A stretch of DNA of 64,000 nucleotides from Bubalus kerabau (taxonomy: Eukaryota > Chordata > Mammalia > Artiodactyla > Bovidae): NCBI RefSeq assembly GCF_029407905.1, contig NC_073624.1, forward strand, positions 120,342,001-120,406,000, in the 5' to 3' direction. Below are positions 11,584-22,849 of this stretch, in pieces. How positions within the stretch are numbered: position 1 is the stretch's first letter; every line of letters begins with the position of its first letter. The translations under genes and the position numbers were made by a program. The notes beneath the pieces were generated by a model. The model had not been told where the DNA came from, did no database searches, and was given only the letters and a program-made list of their open reading frames with translations.

Positions 11584-11851
11584 GGGACTTCCCTGGTGGT
11601 CCAGTGGTTAAGAATCCCCCTGCCAATGAAGGGGAAAAGGGTTCAATCCCTTGTCCAGGAAGTTTCTACATGCCTCGGGGCTGTGAAGCCCACGTGCCTA
11701 GCGCCTGCACGCCACAAGAGAAGCCACCAGAGTGAGAAGCCAGTGCATCACCAGGAAGTGCAGACTCCACTTTTTGCAACAAGAGAAAGCCCTCACACAG
11801 CAATGGAGATCCAGCACAGCCAAAAATAAAAATAAATTTTTGTAAAAAATA
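11584..11851 (+). repeat. CHR-type tRNA-derived SINE
   Basis: The head gggacttccctggtggtccag, the block ggttaagaatccccctgccaa, the repeated 'agaagccac..cagagtgagaagcc' body and the ccaaaaataaaaataaa tail are characteristic of the cetartiodactyl CHR SINE family. Frames of 66 and 96 codons over it are spurious. Confidence 0.88.
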
Positions 11852-12349
11852 AAGTCATACCAGCCAGAAAAGGAACACTGCTTGAAAAACAGTAATAAGA
11901 GCACCAGGAAAGTGGCAAAGAAGATGAACTAATCATACGATGTCAACCAACCAATTTTTTTTACAGTAGAGTTTTTAGCTACTCTCCTGGCATCCTGGCT
12001 TTGCATCTCCACACTCTTCCCCTCACGTATTCCATGCACCCATTTAAAACACAGCAAAAGACACTCTGAGGATATAGTCTGCACTTACCTCTCTCTTTTT
12101 CTTTGCTTTCACTTTCTTCCTCCCTTTCTTCCTTAATTTATTTATTTTGGAAGCAGCATTCGCCCTACTGGAAGAACCAATTCTAAACATAAAATCCCTT
12201 GTGTCACCCTGCCCACCCCTATGACAAAGTAGCACCTGATGAGACAGTAAAAATCAATATACATTTACCCTCTTCCCCGCTCCTTCATCCCCCAGCGGTC
12301 TTCACATCCCTTATTCTTTATCACTATTTTCCACCTTTCTTCTCTTTTG
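11852..12349. other. Unassigned spacer
   Basis: No gene or repeat recognised. A short pyrimidine-rich tract lies at about 12,088-12,132. Confidence 0.35.
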
Positions 12350-12538
12350 TTGTTTAGTCCTAAGTCGTGTCTGACTCTTTGGCGACCCCATGGCTCCTCT
12401 GTCCATGAGATTTTTCAGGCAAGAATGCTAGAGTGAGCTGCCATTTCCTTCTCCAGGGGATCTTACCCACCCAGGGAGAGACGTGGAGTCTCCTGCATTG
12501 GCAGGCAGATTCTTTACCAATGAGCTAGCTAGGAAACC
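12350..12538 (-). repeat. Bov-tA SINE, inverted
   Basis: Reverse complement of Bov-tA: tcctaagtcgtgtctgac at the left, caggcaagaatgc and ccagggagagacgtgg in the body, and gattctttaccaatgagc at the right. It is missing a few bases around the ccatgg motif. Confidence 0.85.
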
Positions 12539-13581
12539 ATTCTCCTCTTGTACCAGGGATCAAAATTGTTCTTGAAATTAATTAAACAGAAGTGGACCTC
12601 CAGCAATTGTTCTTGCCCTATAATCTAAAGTACTTAAATCTTTCATTTATAACATGAAAAGAAACCAGGACTGTAAACATATCCACCCTTTTTTAATTCT
12701 TTTTTTTCTTAACCTTCTAAAACCATCTTCCCCTGCCTTGTCAGGAGTATAAAACAGTCTGCCACTCTAAACAGCACCTGTCAGGAATGTGGGAAGTTGT
12801 TAAAAGAGAAGACACTTTAGAAGATCTAAATTCAAATTACCTTGACTGCAATTAAAATGGCCACCATTCTTGAGTGATGACAGGCAAGACGGAGAGGAGG
12901 CAGCAGAGTAGGGTCAGAGGAAGGTCTCAAGCAACAGTCGTCATTCAGAGGCAACGGCTGCACCCAGTTATACTTGGGGAGATACTTTAGTTCTCTTGCC
13001 AGAATCTGCCTCACAGAAACTTGGGAAATAGAGTATAATGTGTCTCGTGCTTTTCTCCTTATAACCACTGATTCATTGGTGGTGGTGGTGGAAACAAAGC
13101 AACAGGGGAGCCCCGTTTGTGGCTTCATGAAAAGCATTGCTAACATCTTCATTCGTTTCGCTATCTCTAAAGTCAAGAGGTATTGGGATTTGAACTGCCA
13201 GCTACATTTTGGTCATAGGACCGTGTTTACATGCAGCTGGTGTGAATGCTGTTATTTGATACCATCCAGGGGAGCCACTCTCAAGAAGCCACATCTCTGT
13301 GAAGATGATGATCCTAAGACTGTTCTTTGGACCCAGGTCTGCCCGGCAGGCGGCTCTCAAAGGACCACAGCTTCCTGAGATGTTCTGGGTACCACAAGGA
13401 AGGGGCTGGGATGCATTCCCCAATTCACAGGGATCTCTCCTCAGCATAGCACCAATGCAAACATTGGATCCCAATACTTTTCTTAAACTGTCCCAAGATT
13501 ATCAGCCTTGGATTTTATTTATTCATTCATTTATTCAGCAAATTTTATTAAGAAACAGCTTTTTTCTTCTTTTTCTAAAGA
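12539..13581. other. Unassigned interval with overlapping open frames on both strands
   Basis: Contains a 134-codon frame on + (12,974-13,378), a 114-codon frame on - (12,832-13,176), a 90-codon frame on - (13,202-13,474) and a frame at 13,299-13,685 on + that runs into the next SINE. None has a domain I recognise, and the overlap on opposite strands argues that they are chance frames in a less AT-rich segment. I do not call a gene. Confidence 0.35.
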
Positions 13582-13875
13582 GGGACTTCCCTGGTGGTGC
13601 AAAGGATATGCATCCACCTGCTGATGCAGGGGACATGGGTTGGATCCCTGCTGTGGGAACATGCCACACGCCACCGAGCATCTAAGCCCACAAGCACAAC
13701 TATTGGAGCCCGCAGACCTAGAGCCTGTGCTGCACAACGAGAAGCCACAGCAATGAGAAGCCCATGCACTCCAGAGAGGAGCGGCCCCCACTCCCCACAA
13801 CTGGAGAAAGCCCGCACAAAGCCACTGAAGACTCAGGGAAGCCAAAAATAAACCAATAAATGAAAACTTTAAAAA
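13582..13875 (+). repeat. CHR-type tRNA-derived SINE
   Basis: Head gggacttccctggtggtgca, the body with gcacaactattggagcccgc and repeated agaagccac blocks, and a ccaaaaataaaccaataaa tail. The string aagaaacagct occurs at 13,550-13,560 and again just after the tail at 13,875-13,885. It may be the target-site duplication, although about 21 T-rich bases separate the left copy from the SINE head. Confidence 0.87.
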
Positions 13876-13885
13876 AGAAACAGCT

Positions 13886-14553
13886 ATATGCAAGGTACTG
13901 TTCTTGGCATAGTGGTCACAACTGATTAAAAGTCCTGACCTCATGGAGCTCACATTCTAATGGGGGGACAGAAAATTTTGTAAATGTTTAAGCAAAATAA
14001 AAGATAACAGAAGGGATATAGAGAGTGCTAGACCCAGGAAGATGGGCTGCAATATTAAACATGACAAGGAAGGCCTCACATTTGAATGAAGATCTGTAGG
14101 AATTGAGATATGTAGATAACTGAGGACAAGGGAGCATCATAGGCAAAAATCCCCGAGATAGGACTTTGCCTGGTGTGTTTGAAGTAGAGCAAGCTGGAGT
14201 GCAGGAAGCTAGGGAGAGAGGAAAAGGAGGTGGAGTCAGAAAGATGATGGGGAAGCAAGATTGCATAAGGTTTGGAGGCTGCCTCCAAGACTTTGGCTTT
14301 TATTCTGGATGGGGCATGATATAATCAGATGTGAAAGAGATGACTGTGGCTTAGACCAGGATGGTGGCAGTGGAGGTGGTAGGAAGTGATGGGGTGCTGC
14401 TAAAGGACTACATGGGGTACACTGAGGGACCTCAAGGTTGACACTATGACATTTTATCTGAGAAGCTAAGAGGTTGCTATTGACATTTATTGATAACACA
14501 AAGACTTGGGGAAAGGCAAGGTCAAGATTTCTGTGTCTGCATTTCTGACTCTC
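13886..14553 (-). mobile_element. Ancient L2 LINE, inverted, first part
   Basis: Sequence such as catggagctcacattctaat, aaggaaggcctcacatttga, tttggcttttattctgg and tggcagtggaggtgg matches my memory of the reverse complement of the mammalian L2 3' half. The element is old and has no useful open frame. It continues at 15,949 after an insertion. Confidence 0.65.
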
Positions 14554-14564
14554 AAAACTATGTG

Positions 14565-15937
14565 TTCCAACCTAGAGAATAGGCGTGTGGTCGCCAGGCG
14601 GTGGGTGGGGACAGTGTGAAGGGAAGTACTGAGAGCTTGGGATTAGCAGATTCAGATTATTATATTTGGGATGGCTAAACAACAGGGTCCTGCTGCATAC
14701 CACAGGAAACTGTATTCAATGTCTTGTGATAGAATAGAATATGAAAAAGAATGTATATACACACATATATATATATATCTTTCCATACTGACTATGCTAA
14801 AGCCTTTGACTATGTGGATCACAGCAAACCGTGGAAAATTCTTCAAGAGATGGGAATACCAGACCACCTGACCTGCCTCCTGAGAAACCTGTATGCAGGT
14901 CAAGAAACAACAGTTAGAACCAGACATGGTTCAAAATTGGGAAAGGAATACATCAAGGCTGTATATTGTCACCCTGCTTATTTAACTTATATGGCAGAGT
15001 ACATCATGAGAAATGCCAGGCTGGATGAATCACAAGCCGGAATCAAGATTGCCAGGAGAAATATCAATAACCTCAGATATGCAGATGACACCACCCTTAA
15101 GGCAGAAAGCAAAGAGGAACCAAAAAGCCTCCTGAAGGAAGTGAAAGAGGAGAGTGGAAAAAGTTGGCTTAAAGCTCAACAGGCAGAAAACGAAGATCAT
15201 GGCATCTGGTCCCATCACTTCATGGCAAATAGGTGGGGAAAAAAATGGAAAGTCTTCATTTTCTTGGGCTCCAAATCACTGTGAATGGTGACTGCAGCCA
15301 TGAAATTAAAAGACACTTGCCCCTTGGAAGGAAAGCTATGACAAACCTAGACAGCACATTAAAAAGCAGAGACATCACTTTGAAAACAAAGGTCCATATA
15401 GTCAAAGCTATGATTTTTCCAATCATATGGACGTGAGAGTTGGACCATAAAGAGAGGTGAATGATGAAGAATTGATGCTTTTTGAACTGTGGTGCTGGAG
15501 AAGATTATTGAGAGTCCCTTGGACAGCAAAGAGATCAAACCAGTCAATCCTGATGGAAATCAATCCATAATATTCATTGGAAGGACTGATGCCGAAGCTG
15601 AAGCTCCAATCGTTTGGTCACCTGACACAAACTGCCAACTCACTGGAAAGACCTTGATGCTGAGAAAGATTGAGGGCAGGAGGAGAAGGGGGCACAGAGG
15701 ATGAGATGGTTGGATGGCATCACTAACTCAATGGACATGGGTTGAGCAAGATCTGGGAGACAGTGAAGGACAGGGAGGCCTGGTGTGCTGCAGTCTATGG
15801 GATCGCAGATAGTCAGACATGACCGAGTGAATTAACAACTACATATATATACATAAAACTGAGTCACTTTGCTGTATAGCATAAATTAGCACAACATTCC
15901 AAACCAACGACTCTTCAATAAAATTTTTAAAAATTAT
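14565..15937 (+). mobile_element. L1 3'-end fragment inserted in L2 (carries a BovB inside)
   Basis: The pieces 14,565-14,778 and 15,841-15,937 together form an L1 3' UTR of the kind common in cetartiodactyls: gggatggctaaacaacaggg, a tacc..caggaaactgtattcaa block, an AT repeat, aaactgagtcactttgctgta, and aaccaacgactcttcaataaaa. An 11 bp direct repeat, aaaactatgtg, is found at 14,554-14,564 and 15,938-15,948. It shows that this unit inserted into the L2 before BovB entered it. Confidence 0.75.
14779..15840 (+). mobile_element. BovB LINE, 5'-truncated, nested in L1
   Basis: It starts inside the reverse-transcriptase region (an AKAFDYVDH-like stretch) and runs to the 3' end with the gtcagacatgaccgagtga tail. 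The RT motif LRYADDTTL is readable near 15,075-15,100. The frame is broken afterwards, giving open pieces at 14,751-15,284, 15,233-15,436 and 15,489-15,704. The insertion site is an AT dinucleotide run (acatatatata on both sides). This is a dead copy. Confidence 0.9.
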
Positions 15938-15948
15938 AAAACTATGTG

Positions 15949-16860
15949 GACCAAGAATTGGTCATTATATTGGCAATGTAGAGGCCATTCGTGACCTTCA
16001 CATGAACTGGATCAGAAGAGTGCTAGCGGCAAAAGCCTCACTGGAGAGGGTTCAGGTGTGAATGGGAAGAGAGCAGTGGTAAGTAGTGAGTCCAGGCAAA
16101 TATTTCCAGTGGTTTTTCTATAAAGGGTGGTGGAGAATCAGAGCATCATCCAGGAGAGGATACAGGATTAAGAGATGGGATTGTTTTTCCAGGAGAAAGT
16201 TGGAGTGCATTATAAATACATAGTAATGGGAATGATGCAATCAGAGAGAAAATCTTAATGCAGGAGAGAATGGGAAGAGCTGATGGAGTTAATACGTCCT
16301 AGGCTGGGTATGAGAAGATGGGTTCTAACAGTAAAGAAGAGGGGAGCTTGGTTTGAGGACAGTTGATCTGTAGGAACCAGCAGGAAGATGGTTAAGTGGG
16401 AACACTCTGAAAATGGATGAATGTTTGTGAAAATTCTGTCTCAGTTGTTTCTATTTTTCTCAGTCAAAATAGGAAGCAAGGTCATCAGCTGAGTAAAAGT
16501 GTTGACTATTTCAGGAAATAAGTGAAAATGTGCTACAGTAATTGGAGAGGGTGCGTAAATAAAAAATAGAAAATGGAAATGTTGGGCTTTGGGATTATTG
16601 GACCTAAGTGCCCACATGATATGAGTGGACACAAATTTAAAGTTTTTTGAAGTTACTCTCTGCCATTTGAGTGCAGGCCTAGAGTAGTTAGAGAGCTAGA
16701 TTTAATAGGAATCAGAGATAGGCAACCACAATGGTGGGAGAGTGGGGCAAGGGAGATAAAGGGTATTGGCAAGGGAGCAATTTTAAATATGGACCATGGA
16801 ATCAAAACTGGGAGGGAGGAAAGTGAAGGTATGTTAAAGACAGTGAAAATGAGATAGAGT
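15949..16860 (-). mobile_element. Ancient L2 LINE, inverted, second part
   Basis: This continues the L2 begun at 13,886. The sequence gaggccattcgtgaccttcac, aaagcctcactggagagggtt and, at about 16,450-16,495, ctcagtcaaaataggaagca with ggtcatcagctgag match the reverse complement of L2 sequence upstream of its 3' end. The right boundary is approximate because similarity fades. Confidence 0.6.
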
Positions 16861-17240
16861 GAATAGATTGTAAGTCCCTGTAAAGTTGAAGAAATGTTAT
16901 TGCTTAATATTGTTTATTGAAAGGAAGCTACTACACTTAGCGCACAGTGAATCCAGAAAGTCCTGTGTCTTGTATTTTAATAAGGAATATATTCCCTTTG
17001 CTCCAGAATCCACAGATATTTGTATCCTTCTGTATGCTGCCACTTATTAAGAATTCAATACTTTGCTCAACTTTAAATGTACATTAAGAAATTCTTATAC
17101 TATTATGACTCCAGTCTTTGATCTATACTTTCTTCCAGTACTCCAAATATTTCCTAAACATGACTGACACCTAGCTTTCCACCAAGACTTCATTTTCATA
17201 GCAAGCCTCATCATCAAAGCCTTCAACTTACAGAATGAGG
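16861..17240. other. Unassigned AT-rich spacer
   Basis: Nothing recognisable. It may be flanking sequence or diverged LINE. Confidence 0.3.
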
Positions 17241-17883
17241 AGAAATTAAGAGCCTAAAAAAAGATGACTATATAAATTGACACAGAAAAAGCATTTGACA
17301 AAATCCAATACTCATTCATAATTTTAAAGCTCTCAGCAAGTTAGGAGTAGACAATAACTATCTTAAGTTGATAAAGAGCATCTAAAAAAAAAAACTATAG
17401 CTATGATTCTTAATAGTGACAGAATGCCTCCTTCTAAGATAGGGAACAAAGCAAGGATTCTATTCTGACCACTATTTTCACTATAGAACTACAAGTTCTA
17501 GCCACCGCATTGAGGCAATAAAAGGAAATAAAAAGGCATACAAAATTGAAAATGAAGAAATAAAGCTGTCCCTATTTACAGATGACTTGACTATCTAGAA
17601 AATTCTAATGATTCTTCATAAATAAAACTCCTAGAACCTAAAAATTTATTTCAGCAAGATCACAGGATTAAGATCAATGAAAAAAATTAATGCCAATTCT
17701 ATATAATAGCAATAAACACACAAACACCAAAATTAAAATACATTTATAATCATTTCAAAGAAAGTGAAATACATAGGTAGAAACTTTACAATATATGCAC
17801 ACTATTTGCTTGCTATTAGCTATTTACAAATATTAATGAAAGAAGTGAGGGATGACCTAAATAGAGAGACATACCATGTTCAT

Positions 17884-18204
17884 GGGCTTCCCTCATAGCT
17901 CAGTTGGTAAAAAAATCTCCTGCAATGCAGGAGACCCTCGTTCTATTCCTGAGTTGGGAAGATCTGCTAGAGAAGGGATAGGCTACCCACTTCAGTATTC
18001 TTAGGATTCCCTTGTGGCTCAGCTGGTAAAGAATCTGCCTGCAATGCGAGAGACCTGAGTTCGATCCCCGGATTGGGAAGATCCCCTGGAGAAGGGAAAG
18101 GCTACCCACTCCAGTATTCTGGCCTGGAGAATTCCATGGACTGTATAGTCTATGGATCTCAAAGAGTCGGACTCAACTGAGTGACCTTCACTTTCACTTT
18201 CACT
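17884..18204 (+). repeat. Dimeric Bov-tA SINE with target-site duplication
   Basis: Two Bov-tA heads lie in tandem (gggcttccctcatagctcag at 17,884; ggattcccttgtggctcag at about 18,005) and share a single 3' tail. The whole unit is flanked by one direct repeat, atgttcat, at 17,876-17,883 and 18,205-18,212. The dimer therefore moved as one unit rather than by two insertions. The tail carries ttcactttcactttcac. Confidence 0.88.
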
Positions 18205-19106
18205 ATGTTCATAGATTGGAAAACTCAACATAGTAAAGATGTCAGTTCTCCCCTAGTTGATATGTAGGCTCAATGCAATTCCATTAGGGAAATGTGAATT
18301 AAACCACAATTAGTTGCCGGTACATATTTATCAGAATGGCTAAAATTTTTAAAAATGCAACAACACCAAATGCTGACAAGGATATAGAGAAATAGTTTCT
18401 GTTGTACTGGAAAATATTTTGGCAAGTTTTTTTAAACTAAACATGCAGTTCCCATACAACACAGCAATTCTACTTTCTAGCATTGATCCCAGAGAAGTGG
18501 AAATTTATGTTTACACAAAAACTTGTATATGAGTGTTCAGAACAGTGTTATTCATAGTAGCCAAACATTGAAAACAATCCAATATCTTACAGTAGTGAAT
18601 AAATTGTATATCCATCCCATGGGAATGGGAATTTTTTTTTAAATGTACTATTGACATACACAACAATTCACATGAATCTACATGGTATTATGCTGTGTGA
18701 AAGAAGTTAATCCCAAGAGGCTGCATAGTCTCATGCTGCATATGATTTCATTTTTGAAACATACATTAAATGACAAAAGTATATAAGTGAAGAACTGATT
18801 CATGGTTTCCACGAGTTACATGCAAGGATAATGGCAAGCTGGAGGGGAATAGGCACAGCCATGTGAGAACATGAGGGATCTTTGTGGTGATCAGACTGTT
18901 TTATATCTTGATAGGTGGTGGCCACATGAATCTACACATGTAATGAAATCATATAGAATTAAACACACACATACACACACACTCACTGAGTGGATTTTAA
19001 AACTGGTAAAGTCAGAATAAGGTTGATAGATTCACTGTCAATTCTCCAATTCTAATTCTACTACATTGTGGTTATCTAAGATGTAAGATGTGGTTGTCTA
19101 AGATGT

Positions 19107-19487
19107 AAGAAGAATTGATGCTTTTGAACTGTGGTGTTGGAGAAGACTCTTGAGAGTCCCTTGGACTGCAAAGAGATCCAACCAGTCCATCATAAAGATC
19201 AGTCCTGTATATTCATGGGAAGGACTGATGCTGAAGCTGAAATTCCAATACTTTGGCCACCTGATGTGAAGAACTGACTCATTTGAAAAGACTCTGATGC
19301 TGGGAAAGATTGAAGACAGGAGGAGAAGGGGACGACAGAGGATGAGATGGTTGGATGGCATCACTGACTCAATGGACATGGGTTTGAGTAAACTCTGGGA
19401 GTTGGTGATGGACAGGGAGGCCTAGCGTGCTGCAGTCCATGGGGTCACAAGAAGTCAGACACGACTGAACGACTGAACTGAACTGAA
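19107..19487 (+). mobile_element. BovB LINE, 5'-truncated 3' end
   Basis: The last ~380 bp of BovB runs from agaattgatgcttttgaact to the gactgaactgaactgaa tail. A direct repeat, ctaagatgt, is found at 19,098-19,106 and 19,488-19,496, within the 3' UTR of the host L1. Confidence 0.92.
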
Positions 19488-19605
19488 CTAAGATGTTAAT
19501 ATTGGGGAAAACTGGGCGATGGGTATACAGGAATTTTCTGCATTGTTTCTGTATAACTGTATGCGAGTGTCAATTATCTCAAAATAAAAAGTTTAAAAAA
19601 ATTAT

Positions 19606-20249
19606 GAGAGAGAGGGAGAGGCTTTCCTATGAAGAACAGATTATTTGAGCAATCTTGTTTCAGAAAGGGAAGTATGCAATAAAAATCAAACAATTTTAAA
19701 TCTGTAACTTATTTTAAGAAGTCACAAACCATTTTGGGCAAAAGCAAAAGAAATAAAAACAGCAGCAAACATTTTTAGCTTTAACATTAATCTTTTAAAC
19801 TATCTCTGGCCTTTTCTTTGGCTAAAAGGAAAGAAGTCTTCAGATCCACTCTAAAGCCTTTCTTAGACTGAGAAGCCTCTGATACTTTTTCAAAGCAGCT
19901 TAGTGTCACACATTTTTTTGAGTTATCCTCTAACAGTCTGTTTGCAACTTATTAGAAAAAATTTTTCAGTTGCCTTCTGACCATGACCATAAAATGACAA
20001 TGAATTCTCATTTTATCCAGTTCCAAATTACTCTCTGACCTTTATCATAACAGAGAAACATCTTTCCGCCCCTTACAATCCATAAGAACAAAATTTACAT
20101 GAAAGGAAGCAACCTCAAAGCTAGATTATCTGACTCCCAGACCAGTGTGATCTTCCTGCCATCTTCAGCTGCATTTCATGGAGTTTTGCCAGACCTGATA
20201 TTTCTACATTCTAAACTACCAGCCCCTAATGATCTCTCTCATCTTTGAA
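19606..20249. other. Unassigned AT-rich spacer
   Basis: I see no gene or repeat that I can name. Confidence 0.35.
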
Positions 20250-21390
20250 CTTTTATAACATTTATTATGTATACTAATGTGTTTTCTAAAATTGAGCCAT
20301 ATTTATATGCAAAATACAAAAAGCACTCATTGTAAGTTTGATACATGTTGAAAAATAAATTTAATCCTGTATAACCATCACAACTCAATCATAAAATATT
20401 TACATCATCCCAAGTTTCCTTGGCCTTTTTCTCCAGCTCTCAGTCTCAGAAAATCATCATTTTACTTTCCATCCCTATAGATTAATTTTGTCTATTCTAA
20501 AATGTTACTTAAATAAAAGCATAAAGTGTGTATTCTTTTGTATCTGGCTAATTTAACCCAGCATGCTGGTTTTTTTTTATATTTATCTATGCAGTTGTGT
20601 ATATTGGTAGTTATTTTTACTCTATTACAGATAGATAGTTTATCCACTCACCTGTTGATGGACATTTGCATTGCTTTTTGCTTTCAATTATTACAAATAA
20701 AACCACTGTGGATATTCACAGATAAGTCTTTTTATACGGTCATATGATTTTATTTCTCTTGGGTAAATACCTAGGAGTGGAATGGTTCCTAGGATCAAGC
20801 AATAGGTATATATTTCACTTTATAAGGATGTGTGAGACTACTTCCCATTCCTACCAGCAACATATGAGAGTTCCAGTCATTCCATATTCTTACTAACACT
20901 TGCTTAGTCTTTTTAACTTTAGCCCTTGCAGTGGGTATATAGCCATATAAACACGTGGTTCTAAGCTGCATTTCCCTGATAACATGTAGTGTTGAAATCT
21001 TTTCATGCCCTTATTAACCTCCATGTAACTTCTCTTATGCAATGTCTACTTAAATCTTTTGCTCATTTTTTAACTGGATTGTTTGTCTTATTGAGCTTAT
21101 GAATTCTGGATAAAAGCCTTTGTCAGGTAGGCGCATTGTAAACATTACCTCCAAATCCATGGCTTATTTTTTCATTTTACTCAAAAATGTCTTTTGGAGA
21201 TCAGAAGTTTCTATTCTAATAAGATCAACTTTATCATTTTAAAAATCTTATGATTGGTGCTTTTAATGTTTTACCTATGAAATTTTTGCACATCTGATGG
21301 CTACGATTTTCTCTCATGATTTTATCTAGAGGTTTCATAGTTTATCTTTTACGTTTAGGTTTATAATACAGTCTAATTATCTTTTGATTT
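20250..21390 (-). mobile_element. Ancient L1 (L1M-class), inverted, ORF2 3' end and 3' UTR
   Basis: The reverse complement of L1 ORF2 C-terminus is readable: gttgatggacatttgcattg at 20,652, ttctcttgggtaaatacctag at 20,755, cattcctaccagcaacatatg at 20,848, and cttttgctcattttttaactgg at 21,056. Substitutions and indels are numerous and no frame survives. Confidence 0.75.
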
Positions 21391-22294
21391 AAAAATAATA
21401 ATAAAGACAGAACTCAACTCCCTCTGTCTCCATTAATATTAAATGTATTTACATTGAACTTATTAGTAATTCAGTGTTTTATTTTAAAACCCAAGGAATT
21501 ACCATCAATGTAATAAATTAGAATATGAATATCTATAAGTGAGGGCTCCAAATATATAAACTGCTTAATTTCTTAGCAAAATATTCATATTTTACATAGG
21601 CCAAGGTTAAAGTATTAACTATGAGAATTTCTATTTTGATCATGCTCTTATCAAGAATTCCATCCCTGCATCTCTCTTTACTCTTGAAATACCCACAACA
21701 CAACAGATCTTACAAGGAGAAGTGACCAAAGGAGAACCCAATAACAATTCCACTCCCTCTCATACTTGAAGAGTTAGAGAAAAACTATACAACTAGTAAA
21801 TTCTAAAGCTACCCTTTGCCCTCCCTCTTCTTCCTTCATAGTCTATTTCCAGGGACTTATCCTCTGAAATGAATGGTCTCAGAAGAAGTCAGAGGGAGTT
21901 CTGCAACGACTTAGGAAAAGCATCTTTTAATATTGATTCATTTTTTAATGTAAGCAATGTGAAAATGCATACAAACAGCATTTCACTCATTAATTTAAAT
22001 ATTCAGTTCTATTTGTTTTACATATACAAACATGCATAGATAGATGAATACCAGTGGTTTTCACCTAACAAAAATGATGTTTCAAAACACAATTCTGGTA
22101 TCTTCAATCCAAGAAAGACTAAAATTTCTCTGGCTCATTCTTCACACAAAATAATCCTGGACTATACAACATGTCCTAATATTGTATTATGTAATTTACA
22201 TGCCTTTTAAATATTGCTTTGCTTGCAAGTTTCTCAATATAATCTCCAAATAGATTGTGAGTGTCTACAATGCAGAAGACACCATGCTATGTTC
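21391..22294. other. Unassigned AT-rich spacer
   Basis: No gene or repeat recognised in about 900 bp. Confidence 0.4.
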
Positions 22295-22470
22295 TACAGC
22301 ACTTATCTTGAACTCTGGCTGCATGCTAAAACCACCAGGGGAGTGTTGATAAAATACCAATGGCCAGGTCTACATTAAACTAACTGAATCAAAATCTTGG
22401 GCTGAGGCTGAGAGTAACCAAATGATCTCCAGGCAGATGGAGAGCCATTGTTCTAGATTAATGGTTCTCA
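22295..22470. repeat. MER5A-like hAT-Charlie MITE, diverged
   Basis: The sequence tcttgaactctggctgcatg, aaaccaccaggggag, tgaatcaaaatcttgggctgag and gagagccattgttct resembles the MER5 family of non-autonomous hAT elements. The terminal repeats are poorly preserved. Confidence 0.5.
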
Positions 22471-22545
22471 GGACCACTGGAGATCCCTGAAACTCTTTCT
22501 AGGGATATACTAGGGCAAAAGTCAAAATTTTCCCTAGATCTTATA

Positions 22546-22824
22546 TGCTGCTGCTGCTGCTGCTAAGTCGTTTCAGTCATGTCCGACTCTGTGCAACCCC
22601 ATAGATGGCAGCCCACCAGGCTCCCCTGTCCCTGGGATTCTCCAGGCAAGAACACTGGAGTGGGTTGCCATTTCCTTCTCCAATACATGAAAGTGAAAAG
22701 TGAAAGTGAAGTCGCTCAGTTGTGTCTGACTCCTAGCGACCCCATGGACTGCAGCCCACCAGGCCCCTCCATCCATGGGATTTTCCAGGCAAGAGTACTG
22801 GAGTGGGTTACTGTTGCCTTCTCC
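22546..22824 (-). repeat. Bov-A2 SINE, inverted, with 10 bp target-site duplication
   Basis: The tgctgctgctgctgc start, two BovA monomers, and the aaagtgaaaagtgaaagtga linker give a complete Bov-A2 in reverse orientation. A direct repeat, agatcttata, flanks it at 22,536-22,545 and 22,825-22,834. Frames over both strands are spurious. Confidence 0.95.
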
Positions 22825-22849
22825 AGATCTTATATAATTACTGAATAAA

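Larger units (their letters stand above)
17241..19605 (+). mobile_element. Ancient L1 (L1M-class), ORF2 to 3' end, interrupted
   Basis: Decayed L1 ORF2 is readable from the acagaaaaagcatttgacaa block (17,281) through the RT region (ctatttacagatgacttg at about 17,571) to the C-terminal region (cagaatggctaaaattttta at 18,331, gtgttattcatagtagcc at 18,545). A 3' UTR ends in ctcaaaataaaaagtttaaa near 19,575. It is interrupted by a dimeric Bov-tA (17,884-18,204) and a BovB tail (19,107-19,487). Many stops are present, so it is a molecular fossil. Confidence 0.75.

Noticed and set aside
22546..22563. CTG/CAG trinucleotide run considered as a repeat-expansion site
   Set aside because: Short run of about six units forming the normal end of a Bov-A2 SINE. 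Similar runs end the other Bov-A2 copies.
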